Below, piece by piece: positions 43,731 to 55,500 of a DNA stretch of 64,000 bases. The position numbers and the translations under genes were made by a program. This DNA is from Microglena sp. YARC (taxonomy: Eukaryota; Chlorophyta; Chlorophyceae; Chlamydomonadales; Chlamydomonadaceae). Position 1 is the stretch's first letter, and each line of letters starts with the position of its first letter. The notes under the pieces are model-generated. The model had not been told where the DNA came from and did no database searches. It saw only the letters and a program-made list of their open reading frames with translations. The stretch lies in the NCBI GenBank assembly GCA_022414725.1, contig CM039463.1, positions 81,883,654 to 81,947,653 on the forward strand. Direction: 5' to 3'.

Positions 43731-44560
43731 TGTTTGATGCGATTGAGGAACGAAGCTCTGTCAGAAGTTCAAAAGATTCCTAGAATGGAGGGAGGGGTAA
43801 TTGTAGATAATTCGGAAAGCTGGTAGAATTGTAAATTTGTAAAACGAACGACTCTGCTGTTGTTATGCAAGTCTGGTTGCAGGCGCGGAGGGATAATTGT
43901 GTAGAAGGTGGCGAAGCTTCGAGCTCAATGCATTTGCAACAATAATGATTGGGTTTCTTTTATCAAGCTCGGTCTCTAGCACGGTTTATGTTTTCGACTG
44001 TTTTCAAGGTTTCAAGGTTTCGAATGTCCACGTCATCCGACTCGACACTCTGATTAATCTGACTCAGCAAGTTTGATACGGCGGATTCTACCCTTCACTT
44101 TGAGCAGATCAGATGAGGGGAGATCATCATGACTCTTCCGGAAGTCCGGGCCGCAGGCGCAGGCGAGGAGCAGGCCCCGGTCCAGGCTTACGACATACGA
44201 CATCGCACACCTGTCGCGACAGCTGACAGCTGTCGTCCGGATGCGCTGTTTGCTAGACATATATACTTCGTCTTTCTAGTAGATTTATAATTGTTCAAGT
44301 CAGAGGGTTGAAGCCCTCGTGCGATAATTCTGGAATATTTCCGGAACTCATCGTTGGAGCCTGATGAAGAAGAATGTGAGGAGGAAAAACGGGAGAGAAA
44401 ATCGCCCTTTTCGAGTCATCCCCCATCCCAAACTGTGTCATCCACCGCCCTGTCATCCACCCATCCAAGAGCCACAATTCGTATCACTCGAACGGGAGCT
44501 GGTTCGAATGAGGGAACTATACGGAAGGCGGGAAGGGGCTCGGGCTTCGAACACTAATGC

Positions 44561-46914
44561 CCACCTTCTCTTGCGCGCGTAAGCCACCGCACCGTAGCCC
44601 ACCGCACCTTAGCCTGGCATCCGTACTGCCTGTACCACTGTCTGACTTGGAGCTGACGCTGTCCCTAGGCCGATAAAAGATGTCGAGATCGCACCGCAGC
44701 ATAACATATTATCTTCCTCTTTTTACGACAATACGTCCTCCTTCCTTCTTCCCACAATGCGTCCTCATTCCATGCTTCTAGACAATTGTGATAAGGTGCT
44801 TCCGACGTTATGATGGACAATTCGGATGAATGCACCGGTACGGAGCTTCCTGGTTGATGGCGCGCGTCCAAAGAAGACTCCTTTCCGTCGCATGAGCCTA
44901 GACGAACTGAACACGGGTGCAAGGCACACGCGAGGTGAGCAATCCTTGTTCGCACAGCTAGCTAGATAGCTCACATTTGAAAGAAGCAAACCACTATCGG
45001 TATAAAGCTTCCTACTTGGTGGGGCGTACCCATAGAAGACTCCTTTCCGTCGCATGAACCTTAACGAACTTGCTTGAGAACAAGTGCTTGAAAGCATCTT
45101 GTAAGCCAAAGTGCATGCTACTTCTTGTCCCTGCTTCTTGTGTACTCAGTCGTTTCCCAGCCGGTATCAACAGTTTCGCATCCATTGTTCAGGTCAAGAT
45201 ATCATGCATGGAGGGAAAGCTGCACTTCTTTGTCCATATTGGTAAGTTCCTGCAATGTTCTCAAATGTGTATCTATCTTTCTCTGTACGCTTTAATTCTA
45301 AGAGAGCCTTCCAAGAACAGGACTTGCAAAAGCCTTGTTAAGTGCAGCCATATCTGGTATATCATACCGATAGGGATTTTTAGCAGAGCCCCCCCACCAG
45401 ATTCAACCCGTTGCCTGTTTGACTGACCGACCGACCGAAACATTGAAGCCTGACACATCAGCCAACTGCCTCATAACTAACTGGCTTCGGTCAGCTCCAT
45501 TTCTGTTGCCACCTGTTGTTCCATTGTCAACACACTCAGCCAATTTTCCGCGTCACTTGCGACGCTGCATAGGACTTGTCTTTGAGGACTAAGCCTTTAG
45601 GACTAAGACTTTAGGACTGCTACACCCAGAAATTTAGGCAGTATGTACTATACCCTCGCCTGTCTTCTTTTCTTTCCTCGAAATAATTATACAATTGGTT
45701 GTTAACTTTAACTTGCCCTATGTTGCGTTAGGTTTGGCTGAATAGCTAGTCATTTTCCAGGTCGTCAAAGACGGCGAGCAGCCAAACTGCTGGTCAGAGC
45801 TAAACTCAAGTTCAAACTGAATAGACGGACAGGGGAGCTGTCTAGAAGAGAAAAACTCTGATAGCCGTGACATAAACCACCTCATAGGATCCATTTTGAA
45901 CCTCTTTTTCCCTGAATGCGCAATTTATTTCTGAAGAACTTGCTTTATTGCTATGCAGGTGGAATACATGAGGCAGTGCGTGTGTCTGCATGTTGTCGCT
46001 TGACAAAAGTTCTAGGAGGACATCTGCAATTGAAGGATCACTGTCAAGTTAGATGGCTGGTTTATAATGAAAGAGGAGACACATGTCATCATTCCCTGGT
46101 TTTAGGATGGCTAGGGCGTGGTCTGCAGTTTACGATGACCATGGATGCAGTCCCAGGTCTTGAAAATACCAAGACCAGCACGTGTTGAAGATCAGCGATT
46201 CTAAAGGACCGCCTGAAGGATTCTCTACTGCATTTATTTGGATGGGACACCTTTCCTTTCTGATTAGGTTTAGATCACAAATTGCTTTTTTGGATCTCCG
46301 GATTTTGTCGGGTTCATTTAGGTGGATTCCTGATTTTCTGACATTTTAAAGGATGATTTCCCAACATCTGGAAAAATTGAGGAATCTGACCATCATCATG
46401 ATGATGTCCTATAAATATTCGTTGTTTGATAGAAATTTCTTCATAACTTGGACTTCCAATATGTCTTGCTTGCAGTGTCCTGAAAAAATTCACTGCGATT
46501 TCTGGAAATTTTCATGATGATGCTTTTGAGACCTGGAAATCCCTGATTACTCGATTTTATTTGTTTTTCAACTTTCTAAAATTTTACTGCGCTTTCTGGA
46601 ATTTTTCAGGACAATGCGTTTGATTTTAGAGAAATCTCTGATTTCAGCGTGATGATTTCTGGAATTTTCCAGGATGATGCTTTTGACATCTAAACAATCC
46701 CTGATTTTTCGACTTAATTAGCTTTTCAGCGCCCTGAATTTTTTTGTGCGTTTTCTAGACATTTTCTGGATGATGCTTTTGATATTTGGGAACCCCCTGA
46801 TTTTCCGATGTCATTTCTGATTTGACCCGGATTCATAATAAATTCGGGTCCAGTTGTTAGGTGCCGTTTTTCAGACGTAAACTGTAACACGACTGTGAGA
46901 GAGAGACTAATGCC
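44561..46914. repeat. Single 2.35-kb satellite unit in block 2
   Basis: It is clean and full length. Its left part shares with unit 1 the short CGCACCGCAGCATAACATA form. Its right part shares with units 4-5 the GCATAGGACTTG variant and the extra TTTAGGACTAAG copy. It therefore looks like a recombinant of an early and a later unit. Confidence 0.85.
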
Positions 46915-47383
46915 TTCATTCATATGCATAATGCACCGCCCAGTCCATCGCGTCAGTCTGGCCCAGTCCATCGAGTACGATCGCACCCAGATCCCACCCA
47001 GATCTGGGTTGCTAGCCTAGCCTAGCCTAGTCAGGCCATATCTGGTGCTTCGATTTAGCGTGACTTTAGGCTGTTGCCCTGGTAAATGAATTTGGCTTGT
47101 TTTGAGGGACATGGTCAGTTGAAACTCCTCAACGTTCTTATATCTTTCTTCCTTATCTCGTTACATGAGCCAGGCCTTGGAATCTTTACCGTCTTGTTTT
47201 CCCTTGTATTTCGGTGTCTGCCCCAAGTTCATCGGAACTATGAACTTTTGGAAGGTCTCCACACCTGTTACCGTTGCCAAGCCAGTGTGGCACTTAAGAG
47301 CCTTTCCGCCTCCAAATCGGATGTGCACCGCACCACGCAACCTGGCGACACCAGTTGGGAAGAGCCCCGACCCTAACACGGCA
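46915..47383 (+). promoter_or_regulatory. Upstream region of ankyrin gene copy 2
   Basis: 46915-47184 is unique in the window (TAGCCTAGCCTAGCCTAG and CCCAGTCCATCG repeats) and replaces what in block 1 is satellite. 47185-47383 is shared with block 1. It should hold the promoter and 5' UTR. In-frame ATGs at 47165 and 47240 could extend the protein upstream of 47384. Confidence 0.45.
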
Positions 47384-49479
47384 ATGCAACAAAAGCAGAC
47401 GAAGATTGCCACCTTGCGGGCGCAAGGTGCATCATTGCAAGAGCAAATTGCTGCGCTGCAGAAGCAGGGTAGGAATGTAGGATGAGTTGGAGGTTGGTGT
47501 ATGTTGAATGTTGAGGGTGGTGGGGTGGGATAGTGAGATTTTGCGGCCAGGATTGTAGGATTAGAGACTAAGTTGGAATGTATAAAATACACCAGCTGGC
47601 TGACCAGGGCCCCCTAAAGCTCTACAACTTGGGTGCAAAAACATTTTAAATCCGATATTATCCTAGGGAGAGTAACTTAAACTTAAACATTAATATTACA
47701 CAATGTTAGGTGGAACAACATTGATATTACATGGCCAAGGGGATGGCGCCTGCGGGCTTGGGTTTGCTACTTCCGACTGTTAGCATGTAGTACACTTACT
47801 ACACTGTACACTAGTAGGTGCCTAGGTGGTACAAGGTGAGATACAGAAGGCCTGGGTGCGGGTAGGCATACACCAGTCCGCCCATGTAAAGTATGAGCAG
47901 TACAACTCAGTTTTATTTGCCTGTGGCTTCTCTTGTGTCACTCACCTTCAATCTAGTACCGGTGCATGACCAGTTCTAGGAAGAAACGGGTCCCGTGGAA
48001 ATATCAAGTGTGTGATCCAGGTCAAGTTCAATACGAACATCATGTGATTCTTGAATGTAGCGATGAAGACCTTTTGAATACAAGACATAATTACCAGAAC
48101 CGGCAGAACCTGATTTCCCAAACTGAGAACAGAATGATTCCTCGAAATTAATTGATATGCAATCCAGAGGTGATAGGTTGTGAGAAGTTGCCTTTGCCAG
48201 ATCTAGTATATTTTGATACAAATGCTTTGACTTGAATTGATTGTGTTACTTCCGAAGACAGCGATTCGCCTGAAAGGCTGGAGCCATGGAACCAAGTTTA
48301 AGTTCAAGTTATAAGAAAAAATCATGAGAAAAGTGAAGATCAAAGATAAGGGGGGGAGGAATGGACAACCGTCAAAAAGCAATATCTACCTAGGTGAAAG
48401 GTTTAGGTTTAGGGAGGATACTAAGCACATAGGAAAATGACTTTTGCAAAAGAGCTTGACTTTTCATAGTATGGTCAACCTGTCAACCTCAGGTCCTCAG
48501 TCGTACTCTTGTGATCGCTTGTGGACCGGGTCGATGGGTGCTTGTAAGAGTGATAAAGTGATTTTGGGGGGAATGGGTCATTGAGTGCCTGTAAGAGTGA
48601 CAGTGATTGTTTGGGGACTGGGTCATTCAGTGATTGTTAGAGTGATAGAGTGATTGTTTGGGGGCCAGGTCATTGAGTCCTGGTTAAAGCCCTCCTGTTT
48701 GTCTATCATTATCTTGATTATTTGAGGTCGTGCGATTCCCTTTACCTCATTGCTTACCCCCTGGTAATGAACATCTTACCGATGTCAGGGCGCCCTACTT
48801 CAACACACATAAAGAGCCTGATCTGAGTGATGGGAACTAAGTGCCGAGGGTCAAAGGTGATTGAGATATACTGCAGGAGACATTCGACATAAATGTAACT
48901 TTTCTGCTTTGCTTTCTGTTTGCTCTTAACAGTGGAGCAAGTACAGGAGCAAGAGTATGAGGCAATGAAGTCGTCTACCCGTGAAGAGGAAGAAGCAAAG
49001 CAGCATGAGAGGGAGACCATCATGTCATCCATCCACAGGGTGGAGCAAGTAATGAAGCAAGAGACTGAAGCCATCAAGTCATCTATTCATGGAGTGGAGC
49101 AAAGGATTCAGCAGCAGACAGCAGAGGTAACCGGGGCACTCGTCAGAACATCGGAGCAGACCACAAGGCAAGAGATAGAGGCCTTGAAGTCATATCTCCA
49201 GGGAGTGGAGCGGAGCAGGAAGCAGGAGGCAGAGAGTACCATGGCACTCATTACAACCTTGGAACAGAGCATGAAACAGGAAGCAGAGAGAACCAGGGCA
49301 CTCATAATGACCTTGGAACCGAACATGAAGCAGCCTGTGACAGACAGCACCAAGTCCTCAGAGGCAAGTAGCACTCCATCCACATCCAAGCCCTGCCCAA
49401 ACCACAGACTTACATGCAATATTGGCCATATATACACTGAGGGAGGAGTTACTCACACTCACTTCCAGCGCAGCGTCTA

Positions 49480-49517
<38 letters not shown>

Positions 49518-52500
49518 CCACACACACACACACACACACACACACGAACACACTCACACACACGCACTTATATGGAGTAGATGACGCACACTTGCATACT
49601 GATCAATCACAGGTAGCCCCCCCCCCCCCCCCCCCCCCCCCGGATTTTGGGAATAGTGGTGATTGCTTGGTTCACTTGATTGTGGGCATAGTGGTGCTTG
49701 CTTGTTTCACCTGCCTGGTAGTGGGTAGTGGTGTGGATACAAGGGAGTCAGTGGGGAGTGGTGTGGTACCAAGGGCTCTTGGGAATAGTGGTGATTGCTT
49801 GGTTCACTTACTATCACTTCCACCTTACACATGCACATACACACATGCAGGCAGAGGCCAAATATAGGTGGCCAGATGTCAGTTACAGAAATTTGATTGA
49901 GGCATCCAAGGCAGGAGATCTTGCTGGAGTCCTCTCCCTCTTGAAGAGGGGCGCCCTAACTAAATTCTCTGTTGATGATAAGGTAACTCAGCTTCCCTCC
50001 AATTGTTGTATTGGTTGTGAGTAAGATCTAGGTCATGTGCCACTCTCGTGAAGCAGGCAACAATCTCATGGTCAGGTAGTCTGGGCCTATCTGAATGAAT
50101 GTTCCATTCTTGCAAGCAAGACTGGCGGCAGGCAAATGTGAGCCTTGTCTATGTAGGGGCGTCAATATAATACGTAGCTGTCCAGCATTGCTGACATGTT
50201 GGGGCTGAGACCAAAGGCTGGCCCAGGAAGCTGTCTAGCAGCTGCAGTGTGTAACCAAAAAAGAAAAGCACATTACTAAAGAATGTCGTTGCATCACCTT
50301 CAAACATGATTTTATGCATTACATGATTTACACTTGAATATTATGTGAATATTGAATCTGGCATGATCGTGTGCTTGTAAATGTAAAGTGCAATGTTGTG
50401 TGTATGCATATGATTTAAATATTGAATTTGACAGATGGAACTGAGTCACTTCCTGTTCCGGGAGAATCTGTTGGTGTTGTGTTATCTTGGTTGATGGCAG
50501 ACGAGCTGTCGAGGATGAGATGCATTACATAATGGAATGCCCTTCATATTATGGAGATAGGAAAATGCTGTGATAAAGTTGGAATATACTACAAGTAGCA
50601 TTAAAAAGTTAGAATATAAGGATGATAATGAACACCGTAACCATTCAATGTTGGTAGTATTTTACAACTTGTATAAATAAATGTGATAACAAAAGAACGC
50701 TATTTGTTATAAATAGCACTTCACAGACACACACATACAAACACAAATGTGAAAACTGACCACTTGTAAACTATCTAATGACTGAACTCTTACAGGGAAG
50801 CTTCACACCCCTGCATTGGGCTGCACGACAGGGCCACCTTGACTGCCTAAATGCTTTGGTGGAAGCCGGAGCCAAGGTGGATGCTGGGAACGTTGTAAGA
50901 ATGCAAATCATTGCATCTTGTGCCAAATGATTGTACATACACATGCATTCTGGTGTGAAATGTGCATTTGTTTTCATGCGGATATCAATCGCTTCAAACC
51001 ACACTCTACCTCATATTGAACCACATTCACAATGATTGATTGATTGATTTTATACCCCGATGTCATTCCCAACTTGGCAGAACTTCTGCTTGGTTGTGTC
51101 TTGCCCTGCATCTTGTCCTGCCCTGCGTCTTGTCATGGTTGGCGCTGGAGTTGGTGTTGGGGTGGGTTTGCAGGTAGGGTTGAGGTTGGCCTTTGCTGGT
51201 AGGGTTGGGGTTTGCAAGTGGGGGTTGCTGGTAGGAATTGGGCTGGGGTGTGTTTGTTGTTCGGTGTTAGGCGCTGATGGTAAGTGGATTTGGTGGGGTT
51301 AGTTGTTTAGCACATGAGAGCACTAACCGCTTACACACCATCTGATCATGTTCATTGTATCTACTTTGCAGTATGGTAGTACACCCCTGTATGGAGCTGC
51401 TGGACTCGGCCACCTTGACTGCCTAAATGCTTTGGTGGAAGCCAGAGCCAAGGTGGATGCTGGGGACAGAGTAAGATTGAATATCATCACAGCACGTGCC
51501 AAATTATTGTATGTCTACATGCATGCTAGTGTGAAATATGCATATGTATTTGTGGATATCAATCGCTTCAGACCACAATCAACCTCATATTGCCCCACAT
51601 TCACAATGATTGATTGATTTCACACCTTGATTTCATTCCTCCCAATTTAATAGAAATTGAAAAATGATTATTCAATGAGACTGCTGGGTTGTGTCTTGCC
51701 CTGCATCTTGTCTTGGTTGTGTCTTGTCTTGTCTTGGCGTTGGAGTTGGTGCTGGGGTGAGTTTGCGGGAAGGGCTGGGGTTGGGCTTTGCGGGTAGGGT
51801 TGGGTTGGGCTTTGTGGGTGGGGGTTGCTGGTAGGGCTGGGCTGGGGTGTGTTGATTGTTCGGTGTTAGGCGCTGGTGCCATGTGGATTAGGTAGGGTTA
51901 GTTGTTTGGCACATGAGAACAGTCATCACTTGCACAACATCTGATCACGTTCATTGTATGTACTTTGCAGTATGGCAGTACACCCCTGCACAGAGCTGTT
52001 GGAAAGGGCCACCTGGACTGCCTACTTGCTTTGGTGAAAGCAGGAGCAAATGTAGATGTCAAGGACTGGGTAAGAAAGCACCATTGTGGGATGCGCATAG
52101 CAGCTTTTAGGCAGCTCCTATGGCTGCCTAGATATTCAGCCAAAGTGATAGGAGGCTAGTGCGCCAGGAAGCTGATTCAATCAGCTTTCCAGCACTGCTG
52201 GAATTTATTGTCGAGCCCAATGGCTGCGTCTGGGGGTGCAGTGTGTAATTAAGAGGAAATAATTGTACTAGAGAGTGTCGTTGCACCTTCTTATTACATG
52301 ATCTTTAAATTGTTGGTATGATTAGAATGTTGTGTACATGCATATCAAGAAACAGGACCTTGGGGCTAACCGCAGACCAAATAGCCCGAATAACCCTAAT
52401 AGGGCTATTAGCTAAATAAGCCGTAATAGTGCACAACTTATTTAGCCAAACTTCGCCAAAATAACCCAGGAACAGCGCCATGTGTCTAGGAGAGTGTTGT

Positions 52501-55500
52501 TATGCATCCTACTGACCTTTGCGGCAAATGTGTATGATCTGTCCATCATGGGTCCATGATGAAGTAGCTCGTAACTGCGGGAGCGAACAGAGTTCACCGT
52601 ATTATTATATCAACGGGTTACATTAGAGGGAAAAAGTATGTAAGTACATAATAGAATATGGCAATCATCCTGGATGGGTCTGTTCAAACTCTAGACCACT
52701 GTTTATTTGTTGGTCTACGTAGGGTACGTACGACTGGCTGCGTAGGGTACGTACAATGGGCTACATAAGGCTACGTAGTATACGTACGTAGGGTTACGTA
52801 GGGCTACGTACGACGACTTGCTATTTCTCTTCTCTTCACATCTAACTAGCGGTATAATTACGGGAATTCTTTTAGCACTAGCAGGCGCTATTAGCGCTTA
52901 ACTCCTACCCCCTACACCCCACACACACCTCCCTCCGAACCCTATGCATATGATTCAAATATTGAATCTGACAGATAAAACTGAGTCACCTCCTGTTCCA
53001 ATCCGAGCATCCGTAGCTGTTGTGTTATCTTGGTTGATGGCAGACAAGCTGTTGAGGATACAATGCATTTTATAATGAAATGCCCTTAATATTCTGCAGG
53101 TAGGAAATGCTCTTTGATAACTTGGAATTCAACTTGATACAGCATTTAATAGCTATAATATGAGGATGACAATGAAACCTGTAACCATTCAAGGTTGGAA
53201 GTATTTGTCAACTTCTATAAATAAATGTGATCGAAAAAATAAAACGCAATTGTATATAAATAGCACTTAATGACGAACACTTGCACACATACAAACATGA
53301 AATATGCATGAAAATACTAACTGCTTGCACAACACAAAATACAAAACTCTTGTATTGTCCCTACCTTGCAGAAAAATACCACACCCCTGCTTCGGGCTGC
53401 ACAAACAGGCCATCTTGACTGCCTAAATTCTTTGGTGGAAGCTGGAGCCAAGGTGGATGCCAAGGGCATTGTAAGAATGACTATCATTGCAGCACATGCC
53501 AAATGATTGCTTGCAAACATGCATGCTAGGGTGAAATGTGCATTTGTATTCATGCAGACATCAATCGCTTCAAACCACAATGAACCTTATATTGCACCAC
53601 ATTCACAATGATTGATTGAATTCCCACCCTGGTTTCATTCCTCCCCATTTTTAGAACTTGAAAAATTGCTAATCAAGGAGACTGCTTGGTTGTGCCTTGC
53701 CCTTCATCTTGTCTTGGTTGCATCTTGTCTTGGTTGGCGTTGGAGTTGGTGTTGGGATGGATTTGCGGGAAGGGCTGGGGTTGGTCTTCGCAAGTAGGGT
53801 TGGGGTTTGCGGGGGTTTGCGGGGGGGGGGGGGCTGGGGCTGGGGTTTGTTGGTTGTTCGGTGTTCGGCGCTGGTGGTATGTGGATTTGGTGGGGTTAGT
53901 TGTTTGTCACACTCACCGCTTGCACAACATCTGATCACATTAATTGTATATAATTTGCAGGAAAGTATGGCACCCCTGCACGAAGCTGCTGCCAACGACC
54001 ACCTTGACTGCCTACTTGCTTTGGTGAAAGCAGGAGCAAGGGTAGATGCCAAGGCAAAGGTAAGAAAGCACTGTTTATATGTTTGGCTATGTGTAGTAGC
54101 TTCTCTCCTCAACTTATCTGCCCGCTATTCAACCAAAATAATAGCAGGCTAGTGCACGTGGAAGCTGATGCAATTAGCTGCCCAGCACTGCTTACATATT
54201 GGGGCTTATCCAAACAGCTAGATCATGGAGCTGCCTCGAAGCTGCAGTGTGTAACCAAAGAGAAAGGCACCGTACTTAATAGTGTCGTTGCACCACCCTC
54301 TGACATGATTGTGTGCATGCTGATATGAAGTGCAATGTTTTGTGCATGCAAATGATTTGAATTTTGAATTTGACAGATGGAACTGAGTCACCTGTTCTGA
54401 GATAATTTGCGGTTGTTGTGATATCTTGGTTGATGGCTGACAAGCTGTCGAGGATGAGATGCATTAAAACAATGGAATACCCCGGAATACCCTTTATACT
54501 TTGAAGATAGGAAAGAGCTCTTTCTTAAACTTGATTTTTTCCTTGCAAATGTCGCAGTGCTCAAATAATTGTAAATCAATGAGACTGCTTGGTTGTGTCT
54601 TGCCCTGCATCTTGTCTTGTCTTGGTTGGCATTGGTGTTGGGTTGGAGTTGGGGGTTGCAGGAAGGTTAGGGTAGGGTTTGGGTGTTGGGGTAGGGTTTG
54701 GGTTTGCCGGTAGGGTTGGGTCTTGCGGGAGGGCCTGGGATCTTGGTTTGCGGGTAGGGATGGGTTTGGGGTTTATGGGTAGGATTGGGGTTTGCGGGTA
54801 GGGTTGGGTTGGGGTTTTAGGGAAGTCTGGGTTTCGGCTTTTCGTGCAAGGGCTGGGGTATGCAGGTAGGGTTGTAGGGAAGGGCTGGGGTTGGGCTTTT
54901 CCTGTATGGTTGTGGTTTAAGGGTAAGTTTGGAATTTGCGGCTGGGGTTGGAGGGATGGACTGTGGTTGGGCTTTGCGGGTAGGGTTGGGGTTTGCGGGT
55001 AGGGTTGGGGTTTGCGGGTAGGGCTGGGGTTTGCGGGTAGGGTTGGGGTTTGAGGGTCGGGCTAGGGTTTGCGGGTAGGGTTGGGGTTTGCGGGTAGGGT
55101 TAGGGTTTGCGGGTAGAGCTGGGGTTTGCGGGTAGGGTGGGGGTTGAGGGTTAGGGCTGGGGGGTGGCTTCTCAGGTATGGTTGGGGTTTACGGGTTGGG
55201 GACTGTGGATAGGTGTTGGAGTTTGGGCTTTTCTTGGGGGAAGGGCTGCGGGTGGGCTTTTCTTGGGGGTTGGAGTTTGCGTGTCAGGTTGGGGTTTGAG
55301 GGAAGGGCTGGGTTTAGGATTTGGGGTTGGGGTCTGCGGTTAGGGTTGGGGGTTGCGGGTAGGGTTGGGGTTTTAGAGAAGGGCTGGGTTTGCGCTTTTG
55401 GAGTTGGGGTTTTAGGGAAGGCCTGCGGTTGGGGTCGGCATGTAGGATTGGGGTTGGGGTTTAAGGGTGTGTTTTAGGGTAGGGTTCGAGAGAATGGCTG

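Larger units (their letters stand above)
43619..53825. repeat. Segmental duplication, block 2
   Basis: Homologous to block 1 but with one satellite unit instead of about 5.35, and with a 270-bp unique segment (46915-47184) before the ankyrin gene. Homology ends in the G-rich tract near 53825, after which the ankyrin gene continues into single-copy sequence. Confidence 0.85.

Noticed and set aside
47976..48221. 81-codon minus-strand ORF within ankyrin intron 1
   Set aside because: Broken in block 1 by small indels, no domain, and it lies in an intron on the other strand.
48920..49867. Single 315-codon ORF through the poly-C tracts
   Set aside because: The reading after GAG at 49363 is poly-Pro/Thr-His from C and CA runs. 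The ankyrin cap exon that follows is in a different frame and is reached by splicing.
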